This document shows positions 7,699 through 17,272 of a DNA stretch of 17,356 nt, piece by piece (positions within the stretch are counted from its first letter, which is position 1; each line of letters opens with the position of its first letter). Under the pieces are notes generated by a model. The model saw only the letters and a program-made list of their open reading frames with translations. It did not search any database and was not told the DNA's origin. The translations under genes were made by a program, and so were the position numbers. Source of the DNA: Trachelipus rathkii (taxonomy: Eukaryota > Arthropoda > Malacostraca > Isopoda > Trachelipodidae); assembly GCA_015478945.1 (NCBI GenBank), contig JABUQX010060107.1, positions 20,001 through 37,356 of the forward strand. The letters run 5' to 3'.

Positions 7699-7856
7699 GG
7701 CACTCAGTTGGCACTATGTGGCACTCACTTGGCACTATGTGGCACTCACTTGGCACTCATTGGCACTCACTTGGCACTCATTGGCACTCATTGGCACTCA
7801 CTTGGCACTCACCTGACTCACTTGGCACTCACCTGGCACTCACCTGGCACTCATCT
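7699..7856. repeat. GGCACTCA-type tandem array (10/11-bp units)
   Basis: Fifteen units beginning GGCACT, with lengths mostly alternating 11 and 10 bp (for example GGCACTCACTT then GGCACTCATT), so pairs of units make 21 bp. One unit near 7815 has lost two bases. Plus-strand frames here just translate the repeat. Confidence 0.95.
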
Positions 7857-7901
7857 AATACTCATAAGAACACTAATAGAACATCCCTAGGTACTTCTTA
7901 C

Positions 7902-7963
7902 GGTGATTGGGAACCATCAAAGCCATCAAGTTGGTGATTGGGAACCATCAAAGCCATCAAGTT
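7902..7963. repeat. Perfect 31-bp tandem duplication
   Basis: Two identical adjacent 31-bp copies (7902-7932 and 7933-7963), each beginning GGTGATTGGGAACCATC and ending CATCAAGTT. Perfect identity next to diverged repeats points to a recent event. Confidence 0.95.
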
Positions 7964-8310
7964 AGCGTGAGTCAAAATTTGACCATGTAATATGGCAAGC
8001 GTAAGACGAAATATCATGTCAAAACAAGGTTAAGACATCAAAAAAATAGGGCTAAAGCCCTTAAAGGAAGCCCAAAAATTACCGTGGGTCAAAATTTGAC
8101 CCATGGAATACCAAAGGGTGTTGAAAAATTAGGTGGGCTAAAATGGACGTCCTAGTTATAGTAGCTGTCAAAGGGTGCGTCGAAATAATCATGGTCAAAA
8201 ACAAGGTAACGACATCAAAAAGGCTAAGCCCATAGGAGATCAAAAATTACGCGTGGGCAAAAATTTGCCCACGGTTCGAAAAAATTAGGGGGCGTAAAAT
8301 AGCGGGGTAA
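7964..8310. repeat. Degenerate ~170-bp repeat with palindromic motifs
   Basis: Shared blocks recur: ACAAGGT...GACATCAAAAA at 8024 and 8201, GGGCTAA/AGCCC stems, AAAAATTACCGTGGG at 8075 against the similar AAAAATTACGCGTGGG at 8242, and GAAAAATTAGG elements. Palindromes occur at 7971-7983 (6-bp arms), 8085-8103 (9-bp arms) and 8252-8273 (10-bp arms, CGTGGGCAAA with TTTGCCCACG). A further stem AGGGCT-AA-AGCCCT lies at 8048-8061. No reading frame of note. Confidence 0.85.
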
Positions 8311-8318
8311 TACGTACA

Positions 8319-8365
8319 ACGGTTGCTGGCGCAACCGTTTGGCGCAACCCTTCTTCGAAGGGTTG
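8319..8365. repeat. Two adjacent perfect hairpins
   Basis: First stem: AACGGTTGC (8319-8327) pairs with GCAACCGTT (8332-8340), loop TGGC. Second stem: CAACCCTTC (8345-8353) pairs with GAAGGGTTG (8357-8365), loop TTC. They are four bases apart, and both lead into the A-rich array. No U-run suited to a bacterial terminator follows, and the setting is eukaryotic, so a terminator role is unlikely. Confidence 0.9.
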
Positions 8366-8690
8366 AAAAAAATTAGGGTTGCCGAAAAAATTAGGGTTGC
8401 AAAAAAATTAGGCGGTTCTCAAAAAATGTAGGGTTCCTCAATAAAATTAGAGTTCTCCAAAAAAATTAGGGGTTCTCAAAAAATTTAGGGTTCTCAAAAA
8501 AATTAGGCCGTTCTCAAAAAATTAGGCTTCTCAAAAAATTATAAGGGTTCTCATAAAAATTTAGTTGTTTTCTCAAAAAATTATGGGTTCTCAAAAAAAA
8601 AATTAGGGTTCTCAAAAAATTAGTGTTCTCAAAAAATTAGGGTTCTCAAAAATCCGGGTTCTCAAAAAAGGTCAAGGCCCAAAAAGGTCA
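8366..8690. repeat. A-rich ~18-bp tandem array (TTCTCAAAAAATTAGGG)
   Basis: About 17 imperfect units of 16-22 bp. The first two begin TTGC and the later ones TTCTC, all with an A-run and TTAGG/TTAGGG. The unit also appears singly at about 8130 and 8275 in the preceding repeat, so it was likely amplified from there. TTAGGG within it is part of the unit and not an independent telomere repeat. Confidence 0.9.
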
Positions 8691-9539
8691 AGGGCAGGTA
8701 AAATCAACCTCAGGAAACAACGTGGCGGTCAGAAAAGGTCAAAATTTGTGCTAAAAAAAGTATAAAAAGGGTCAGGACGAAAAACCCACCTATGGCTGAT
8801 GAAAAACCCACCGTGCTGCAATATCCCCTCCCTACTACTCCTATGGTTTGAAAGTGCCCGATTGCGGGATTCTCAGCCGTATCATCTTGCTGAGGGGATG
8901 GGATGAAAACCCTGTCACCCTGTAATAAAAATAGGATAAAAATATATTCCTAAAAAAATGATTGGTTACATTATTAATGTCCCATCAAAGTGATCACTTG
9001 CCCAAATTTCTTACTACAGATATAATAAATTGATCCTGGATTAATATAAATTGTAACATTGATAGTCAGTACGCCACCTTTTGACTGAAAAGGCATTGCC
9101 AATCTCTGCCTTCGAGAAGTATATAAGTTAAATATAATATAAAACATATTGTGATTTTCATATTAAGAGTGGGCTTATTAAATCAAGTTGGGAAGAATTT
9201 GACTTCTTGGGTCATACCTTCCTGTGTACACTCTCATGCAAATGATCATAATATAATAAATATTATATAATAAAAGCCCCATTACAGTGATCTATTGTAA
9301 TAATTTGCTGAAACAATGTACTCGTCCTCTCATACGACTATTCTCTTAGCTTTGATGATCTTTATAGCTTGCGGCGATTCCTTTTACACTTTAAAATTTA
9401 GTTTTAATAATAGCTTGTTCTAAATTTTCTGGCAAATTCTTTGCTACATGATTCATGATTTTCCAGTATGTTATATTATCTTTACCATTCTTTAGATATT
9501 TTCCTATCCACATAATTATATACTGGTTATTATAAACTA
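8691..9539. other. Gene-free stretch
   Basis: Contains short direct repeats (AAAAGGTCAAGG near 8670-8695, GAAAAACCCACC twice near 8779-8815) up to about 8830, then unique sequence of moderate AT content to 9540. No open frame, RNA gene or transposon feature was recognised. Confidence 0.6.
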
Positions 9540-10449
9540 AGCTATAGCTAGATATATAATATACTAGAAATAACTAATAATACTATATACCGATATACAA
9601 CTTAATATAATATATATCTATATATATATATGTTAATACATATGTAAGTAGGTATGTTGGATATGCATATTTTAATTGATCTCTATTAAAAATATACAAT
9701 ATAATTTTCATTGAAAAAATATAAATATCTAATATATAGATAAAATATACTTATAATATAGTATAGTATAGTATAATATAATATAATATATATAAGATAG
9801 GATAAGTTAAGTATAAAATATAAATAAATAAATAAATTTTACAATATAGATATAATTTATATTATATTTAATAAAATTAAAATCGTATCTATGATAATAT
9901 AAGTAAATTCTAATATATAGTATAATAAATCTTAATAAAACTCTTTATATGTAAGTGTGTATGTTGATATGTTTGTTTTGTTGTTGGTTAAATTGATAGT
10001 TAAATATAGAATCCAATCTTTTGAAAGCACTAATTCACTTATTTTCAGAAAATACTAAAATGTTATCGATAACTACAATAAATCTGCATTACTAATTTTA
10101 TATTCAAATAAGGTAGGTATATATATATAATATAATATATATATATATATATATAGATAAGATAATACTATAGTTATATATATATATATAGTGATAAATA
10201 TATTTAATATATATATATAAAATATGTATTATAATAATATCTATTATATAGAAGTGACTACAAACTCAAGGGCATCGGGACGAAAAAAACATGTAATTGG
10301 CGAATTATCATATTGGATAGATATGAAGTCTCATATTATAATAATATAATAATATATAATAATATATATATAATATATCATATATAAAAATATAATAAAA
10401 TATATAATAATTATAATAATATATATATAATATAATATATATCATGCTT
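9540..10449. repeat. AT-rich low-complexity DNA with (TA)n tracts
   Basis: Repeated TATAATA/TATAGTATAG motifs and pure TA runs (for example near 10118-10155, 10175-10195, 10340-10442), broken by short unique pieces (9940-10110, 10256-10325). Nothing gene-like. Confidence 0.85.
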
Positions 10450-10600
10450 GGTTAATAAAGTACTTGGACTTGTACTTGTACTTAATAGATATTTGGAGTA
10501 ACTAACGTGATCTGTACTTGAGTTTCTAAAAAACATGACTGAATGTGCAACTTGTACTTGAAAAATGCAAAGTATTCAAGACCTTGCATTTTTAATTTTG
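10450..10600. mobile_element. Possible relic of a hAT-type element with TACTTG subterminal repeats
   Basis: Clustered ACTTGTACTTGTACTT and further TACTTGA motifs over about 130 bp, partly in inverted form (AAGTAC, AAGTATTCAAG). Such TACTTG/CAAGTA clusters are known from ends of some nonautonomous hAT transposons in animals. No transposase and no clear target-site duplication are visible. From 10600 to 10725 the sequence is unique and unassigned. Confidence 0.3.
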
Positions 10601-10725
10601 CCATTAAAATTTTTGTTTTTAATCAGTGTTCCTACGATATTTTTCTAACATAAATTCCAATTTACGAATAGAAAGTATGTAATACATTACAAGAATAAAA
10701 TGGTTTATTACATATGGTTTCACAT

Positions 10726-10866
10726 ATGATATAATATAATAATATATAATAAGTATATAAATATATATATATATATTATATAATATTAATATATAAATAT
10801 ATGATAATATATATATATAATTTAGAGTATATTATATATAATATAAGATATATCAGATATATAGTA
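10726..10866. repeat. (TA)n-rich tract
   Basis: TATA/ATAATA low complexity directly before an abrupt change to normal composition at about 10867. Confidence 0.85.
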
Positions 10867-11410
10867 ATCCCACTCCCAGGGAGGCATTCACCTGCATTGA
10901 GCAACTCTCTCTACTTCCGGAAACTCTTGATCCTGACGACCTAGAACAATCTCGTCGAATTTTTCCGATGCAGTCCTGAGTTAAGGGTACTGCTAGTAGG
11001 TATTTCACAGTCAGTGGTAACTGGCAATCTTACTCCATAGCCTTGAAACACCGTCGGCAGTTCTCCAAAGATTCTGTTCTAGGCCGTAAGATTTCGCAAT
11101 GCTAGGTCCAAGAGTTCTACAGCTAAAGTAAGGACCGCGTTGCCTTAGCCTGTCGACCTATTGTTAGTTATATATGTCAAATATTATAGCCAACACCAGC
11201 CCCTAATGATTGGAATGAGGCAGCGTTCAGAAAGTCGGCTGGAACGCTTCCTGCTGGTTTTGGAAGAAATCAAAGGACATATTGTTTCCTGCCCCCGCCG
11301 TAATTTACGTCTCTTCCCACATGCTGCAGAAATGTCCGCTATAGTCCAACTCTTGCTGGCAAGGTTAATTAGTTGCAATGTATATAAGCTTTACAATCAA
11401 AGTTAATTCT
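10867..11410. other. Unassigned segment of normal base composition
   Basis: About 540 bases without microsatellites, with sharp borders to TA tracts at the left. Both strands have moderately long frames (plus 11161-11406, minus 11184-11378, and a plus-strand stretch of about 38 codons from 10868), but none resembles a known protein and stops are frequent. It could be a transposon fragment, a decayed exon or a noncoding RNA; I cannot decide. Confidence 0.4.
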
Positions 11411-12544
11411 TAATATATAATCCAAAGACAAGCCGAAATATGTCGCACCCATTATCAGTCACAAGAAATTAGGAATACACTAGAAAATAATATAAAAAAA
11501 TCTTGCGAAAATTATATTATTCAATAAATTTTATGAAGATATAAAATACTATGCTTTTTTCTATAAAATTTAAAAAGGGCTATACATCGCATCTTTTGTT
11601 ACAATACTGCCATACCTCAACGCATCATATTGCATCAATCGTTGAGTTGGCTAATCCTGATACCTCACTTTTTACTCGCCGTTCTTGATTCACGTTTAAT
11701 CCTCCACTTCGACAACAGTCAGAATCATAGTATAGTAGTAATATGGGTCTAAAGTATTATTAATAGAACATCACAAATTATATTTATCCTATATTCATAA
11801 TATATTTCTCATAGTATATAACTATATCCATACAGATAACATATAAGATTTAGTATATAGGGCGAGAAGGTATTGGTTATTTAAAATTTATGTACTAAAA
11901 ATATAAAAATCTTTTTCCCATATTAATGACAATTTTATAAACCTTATATACATCTTCATTATAATGACCTTAGGTAGGTTGGAAAAAAACATGGGTTTTC
12001 TAAAAAAAATGTTTTTTCATAAACATTTTTTTTTGTGGGTTGTTTTTTATGCTATTTTGGATGTTTAAATGTAGTTTTTAATAGTCTACGAAAATGTTAA
12101 ACGCAAAAATCAGCTACTTGGCAACGGTAACGCAATGGCTAACACATATTTTAAACGTCTAAAAATTCTTTAGATTCCTAATTTCAAATTTCTTGAATAA
12201 CTTGGTAAAGTATAAAAGATTATTATTTTTAGTTTACAAAACTCAATAAGTAAAAAAAAGAGGATATATAAAATTCTATCTGATTACATTGATGACTTTA
12301 TTATTTCCAAATAAAATATTACTTTTCATTTTTTGAAAATATAATTAATGGCTAATTGCGATATGACGACAATGTCACTGTATATGAACTCTCTTAAAGG
12401 AGACAGATTATAATACGCACAAAGAAAATCCCTGGGCGCTATACAGGCACATCATCATTTAAGAAGTGTAGATATGTGTGATCAAATCTTGCATGAAACA
12501 AATGTCGTGTCAACTGATGAGTGGAGAAGAATAAATTTTATTAA
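11411..12544. other. AT-rich gene-free stretch with one strong hairpin
   Basis: No coding region recognised. A perfect 13-bp inverted repeat lies at 12002-12033 (AAAAAAAATGTTT pairing with AAACATTTTTTTT, loop of six). The last 150 bases before 12545 may already belong to the retrotransposon relic that follows, but show no clear motif. Confidence 0.5.
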
Positions 12545-13830
12545 GATTTTAGGATTTGCAACAGACATATGATAGAATTAATAGGGGAGCTTTAGCAATT
12601 GTTCGTGATATTTGGTCGTTGGTGGTAACTCGAAATGAATCAAAAGTAGTAGACATAGAAGCGTGTGTGAGGATAAATATATCAAAGTTATGTAATATTA
12701 AGCGAGTGGATTCAGGATTGTATTCTCTGGGTTAATTCCATTTTAATATGATGGGGTTTAAAGAATAGAGGGGTAGTGACAGAGAGTTTTAAGAATTATA
12801 TGAAAAGAAAGATAGTGAGTGTCCCTACCGTATTATACTGAGGATGATTTAGTTTGTGTGGCGATCGAAGAGAAGTTTGAAAGGATTGGAACTAGAGTGC
12901 GAATTGAGTGTAGAAAAGGAGGGTTGAAAGTAAACGTAAAGTAAAGTGAGCTGTCCTCGGTGTGTAGTTATGTTAGACTAGTGGTGAGCAGCAGGAACAA
13001 TGTCAGTTTATAATATTAGGACACAGTTGGATCAAAGGGAATGATGAGCAAGGTAGTAGGAAAGCCTTGTAATGCAGGAAGTGGCTGTGCAATTTTAATC
13101 TAGGTGGATGCAAGGTATAAGACTGAGTGAGCTAAGTCTTACATAGGACTATTTGTTACCTGTGCTAATGAATATAGTGAGACCTATGGTCTGGAATAAA
13201 GTATAGATCTAAAGTCAATGTGTTCAGATGACAAACTTAAGGGGATGCTAGGTATGAAAATAATTGATAAAATGAAGAAGAACGCATTAAGATTGTCTGG
13301 TGTGAAGAAAGGGGTAAATGAAGAATAAATGAAAGTACTTTGAGCATGGTTTGTCATGTGGAAAGGATGGAAGATGGTAGTTGGTAAGCGATGTATAGTG
13401 GTGAGTAAGTGGAAATCGCCGACGGGAACCGAAAAAAAATGGATGATCAGTAAAGAATGCCGGAGGAGAAAATGTGAAGTTTTGGCAGAAGCGAAAGAAG
13501 GCTTGCATAATAGGAATGAAATGGCGGAATTTTGTGATTGGGTAGTGAGCTGACCTAGGGGGATGAACCCTACATAAACGAGATGCCAAAGTGAGGGGTC
13601 CGTCTTGGTCCCGTTAAGCCTGGGTGGATTTTCTGACTGGACGAGTTCTCACTAAAAGGATAAAGGGGATCTAAGGCTTGCTTCTTTCTCTTCTACTCAT
13701 TCGTTGTCCGGTGCATGGTAGTGCACCTTGACCACAGCTTGGGTAGAGAAGTGGGTGAGAATAGATGATAGATATAGAATATGAATGATGAGAGATGAAT
13801 GATGATGATGATGATGAGAGGATTAATAAA
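12545..13830 (+). mobile_element. Decayed non-LTR retrotransposon (LINE) reverse transcriptase relic
   Basis: Fragments of a LINE reverse transcriptase follow in the correct order but in shifting frames with many stops. They are YDRINRGAL (near 12568), CVRIN, then the catalytic region as YTEDDLVCVA (12834 on, the expected xxDD box), GGLKVNV about 30 codons later, a C-terminal KLKGMLGMKIIDKM segment (near 13229-13275), HVERMED (13355-13375) and KRCIVV...GTEKKWM. These are landmarks of the reverse transcriptase C-terminal half common in invertebrate LINEs. The unit ends near 13740-13820 in a GAT repeat, which could be its microsatellite-like 3' tail. It is 5' truncated and long dead. The exact clade (RTE or jockey-like) I cannot assign. 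Confidence 0.7.
13781..13822. repeat. (GAT)n tail
   Basis: Imperfect then pure GAT/ATG triplets at the downstream end of the plus-strand LINE relic, followed directly by AT-rich DNA. Its position fits the simple-repeat 3' end many LINEs carry. Confidence 0.8.
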
Positions 13831-14634
13831 TAACTAATTATTATAATAATTAATATATATAGATATATATATAAATATAATATATAATATATATAATAAA
13901 TATCTAATATGTATATGTTGTTAAGTATGTGTATTTGTTACCAACAATAAAAAACATTTAAGCAATCATGTATTTCCTTCAGTATTCCACAATTACAGTT
14001 CCTTTAGATTTTAATGGAAAATTAACCTATTGAAATGTTTTAATTTTTTCCAGTATTTATGGTTGCAAAATTTTCCTAATTAAAATAGTTCATTGTTCTT
14101 TATACCTGATTTCACACTGTGTTATGACAGTTGACTCCCACAAGCAACAATCAAGTTTTGCATCGAAAACTAAACACGCCATATTTGTATTGAACTCTTG
14201 TAGGAGTAATTCAGCAGTTTATTCTCACTCCCGCTCTCACCCCCCCCCTTCTCTGCTGACCTCCTGCCGCTGTTGCTAAGGAGTATTAATTTTTAATACT
14301 ATAAATAAAGTTATGCATCTTTTAAATCTTTCTCAATTAATTTTATTATTTATTTATTTTTTTTTTTTACGTATTGTTCATCTGTACGAGACAAACATGA
14401 ACTTTTATTAATTTTATTATTCAAAAATTTTAATGAAAGAAAAGTCTTTAAAAAATAAAAAAAAAAAAAAATATAAATAAAGATTAGAAAAGTTGATATA
14501 ATATAATATATAATATATATTATATATATATATTATATATATATATATATATAGTATTATAAAGTATATAATATATATATATATATATTATAATATATAT
14601 AGTCTATATATATATATATTTATATATTATAATA
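13823..14634. other. AT-rich gene-free stretch
   Basis: TA tracts at about 13840-13915 and 14500-14634 surround unique sequence (13920-14340) and poly-A/T runs (14355-14475). I see no gene, RNA or repeat family that I can name in it. Confidence 0.6.
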
Positions 14635-15597
14635 CTTCTTCTTCTTCTCCACCTCTCTTGCCAAGATTTGGGTAAGTCTGTACAACACGAAAAAAAGCAT
14701 AGAGAACATATCAAACGTCCGAAAAGAAAGCCCACTACCGCCACCTCTGTACCATTAAATTAGTGAGGCTCGTCACAGACAGAAAATTCACCCTAGAGCA
14801 TCATTGGACCGGCGACGGACCCTCACTAGGAAATCGCAATGTAAGGTCATTCCATGGCCCAGGTGACCACAACCATTCCCCATACAAACCCCGCCATCTC
14901 CTATCACGCACCGTTATCCGCCGTCTGACCAAACGAGCATTTCTCCCTACAGAGAACATTCCTAACTCCAATCCACCTACTCGGTCTCCCAGCCGGGTCG
15001 GTTCCCAACACCACTCCTCACTATACATCCGCTTAACAACCACCGACTTTCTCATCCTTCCACATACTCATGACCTCTCAAATACGTTATTTATTCTGCT
15101 CATTACGCCCTTCTCACACCACAATACGAAACTCTCAATACATTTTATTAATTATGCTCACACCTAGCATGCCCTAAGATGCCACTAACACATCTTGACT
15201 TTAGATCTATACTCGATTCCAGAACCATCCAGTCCTCAACTACATACAATAACACAGGAGAACAACACACCCATGTAAGACCTAGGCACTCAAGACTCAG
15301 TCCTTTACATCCACAACCGATTTAATTGCACCAGCCACCTTTCCGCCATTCACAACTTCCATACACACTCTGCACATCCATTCCCATTTCATCTAGCAAG
15401 CCTAAATATTTAAACTCAGACACTTGCTCCAAGTGCTCACCATCTAACTTCACACCGGTGACTGTCCTCACTCACAACCATAACCTTACCTACTACGTTT
15501 ACTCAACCCCTCTTACCTACCCTGCAAATTCTCCACAAACCTCTCTAACTCTCTCAGACTCGCCACACAAAACCAAACATCCGCAAATAGTATCATA
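14635..15597 (-). mobile_element. Decayed non-LTR retrotransposon (LINE) relic, minus strand
   Basis: Read on the minus strand from 15597 down, the fragments are FADVWFCVAS (near 15590, a degraded xADD catalytic box), a leucine/arginine helix, further down an IFRLA/NGNG portion matching the FKYLG region, then VVVKRMYSEE near 15035-15050 and a terminal ARLVRR...DRRWRGLYGEW segment (near 14890-14950). Order and spacing fit the C-terminal half of a LINE reverse transcriptase like the plus-strand relic at 12545-13830. Frames shift and stops are common. It is truncated on the 5' side by the TA tract at 15595, and its 3' end is followed by a GAA/AAG triplet run (14635-14648). Apparent plus-strand frames here (14763-15167, 15326-15622) are shadows. 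Confidence 0.6.
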
Positions 15598-15935
15598 TAT
15601 ATATATATATATACGTATATAATAATAATATGTATAATATATAATATAATATATATAATATATAATATATATTATAATATATAAATATATATAAATATAT
15701 ATATTATATATACATTATATATAATATATATATATATAGAACTAATCATATATATGATATATATAATATATATATTAATATATAATATAGTATATATATA
15801 TAATAGATAATATAATAGTATAATATTATATATATTATATATATAATATATATAGATATATAAATATAAAATTATATATAATAATATTATAATATATATT
15901 TAATAATATTAGATAACATAAAATGTATATATATT
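15592..15935. repeat. Long (TA)n / TATAATA tract
   Basis: Over 300 bases of almost pure A and T with TATATA and ATAATA patterns; no other content. Confidence 0.9.
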
Positions 15936-16555
15936 AATTATTAAAAAAAACAATTAGAATTTAAATTAACGAACAAATAATATACGTAAATACAAAACCT
16001 CAAAATAAATAAAAGAATTAGACACAAATGTGCATTAAAGTTACACCTGTGGTCTAGTGTTGAACGAGCACCGAAATTTTCCTCACCGCACCAGAGTGAC
16101 CACATCACGTACCGCACAGCACGGCAGCAAATTGAGTGCACCACGCTCCGCACGCACCGACAACGCACCGCACCGCACCGCACCAACCAAAAGAACGTTC
16201 AAGTATCGTATAAACCCAGTCTTCGTCATCCTATTACAGTCATTCATAGTCCATTCTTTCTCTGCCTAACCTGAGACCGCAGATTTTACTGCAATGCTCA
16301 TTCCTATGTGTTCTCAGCCGTTGAAGTTTAAACACTTTCTTGTTATATTTTCTCCGCTTTCTTTGACTTGTACGAATTCGGCAGGAAATTCGGAATAAAG
16401 ACTGATTTTCTGGTGGGCCATATTAAGGCTTCTATTATTTTCCTACCTGAAGTCATATAAGAAAGAAGTCAGGGAAAATAACCGACAAGTCAAATGATTG
16501 ACATTTGCAAAACAAATTTGGTTATATAGTTTTTCTAACGAATCCAAACAAAACA
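15936..16555. other. Gene-free stretch with short CGCAC repeat
   Basis: The first 100 bases are A-rich. A GC-richer part (16060-16200) has several GCACC/CGCAC pentamers, including four in tandem at about 16164-16184. A pair of complementary arms (TTATTTTCC at 16435-16443 and GGAAAATAA at 16473-16481) could form a stem. No gene was recognised. Confidence 0.5.
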
Positions 16556-16870
16556 ATTTAACCTAACTTAACCGAACTTAACCTAACTTAATTTCCTAAC
16601 CTAACATACCTACCTAACCTAACTAACCTAACCAACCTAACCTACCAAACCTACCTAACATACCTAACCTAACCTAACGTACAAAAAACCTAACCTAACC
16701 ATAACTAACCTAACCTAGACTAACTAACTAACTAACTACTTAACTAACTTAACTTAACTTAACTAACTAATTATTAACTTAATTAACATAACTTAACTAA
16801 CCAAACTTAAATATACATAACCTAACCTAAAATAACCAACTAACCTAACCTAACCTAACCAACCTAACTA
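16556..16870. repeat. Degenerate TTAGG-type (CCTAA) array
   Basis: Dominated by CCTAA units on the plus strand, i.e. the TTAGG arthropod telomere pentamer on the other strand, mixed with ACTTA and ACTA variants, especially in the middle (16720-16800). Degenerate and flanked by unique DNA on both sides, so it is internal rather than a chromosome end. Confidence 0.85.
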
Positions 16871-17055
16871 ACGCCTGCCGCGGCTGTAAGGGAAATTTTG
16901 TTGATGTGGTTCGACCATGTCTGGCTAGTCTCCATAAGTAAACTAGAAAAAAAAAAACTGGCTTTATATTAAAAGATCGGCACGTTCATTAATAATATTA
17001 ATATTTACTAAACTTAAACTATAGATTCAACCAGGCAATCAATAAGGTATATTAA

Positions 17056-17083
17056 TTCCTCTCTCTCTCTCCCTCTCTCTCTC

Positions 17084-17123
<40 letters not shown>

Positions 17124-17272
17124 CCTCTCTCTCTCTCTCTATTATTTAGTCATTTAATATTACTAAAGAAATCTCTCTCTTCCCCTCTCCGATCTCCCTC
17201 CTCTCTCTCCTCCTCTCCGTCTCTCCTTTCATCTCTTCTCATCTCTTCTCCTCCCTCTCCTCTCTCTCTATA
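17056..17272. repeat. (CT)n polypyrimidine tracts
   Basis: Runs of CT with CCCT interruptions at about 17058-17140, then again at 17172-17270 with less regular CTCC/TCTT. Strongly pyrimidine-rich on the plus strand. The bases before (16871-17055) and after are unique with no gene recognised. Confidence 0.9.

Noticed and set aside
7708..7937. Plus-strand frames rich in GTHLAL/WHS repeats
   Set aside because: Translation of the GGCACTCA array, with no start context or similarity.
8319..8365. Rho-independent terminators
   Set aside because: Stem-loops are followed by A-runs and not T-runs, and the DNA is eukaryotic.
6650..8690. CRISPR array
   Set aside because: Repeats are directly tandem without unique spacers, and the setting is a eukaryotic genome.
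8366..8690. TTAGGG vertebrate-type telomere repeat
   Set aside because: TTAGGG occurs only as part of an 18-bp A-rich unit and never in direct tandem.
11161..11406. Small genes on either strand (81 and 64 codons)
   Set aside because: The frames overlap on opposite strands, have no recognisable domain and no gene-like neighbourhood; reported only as an unassigned segment.
14763..15622. Plus-strand frames of 134 and 98 codons
   Set aside because: They are antisense shadows of a minus-strand LINE relic.
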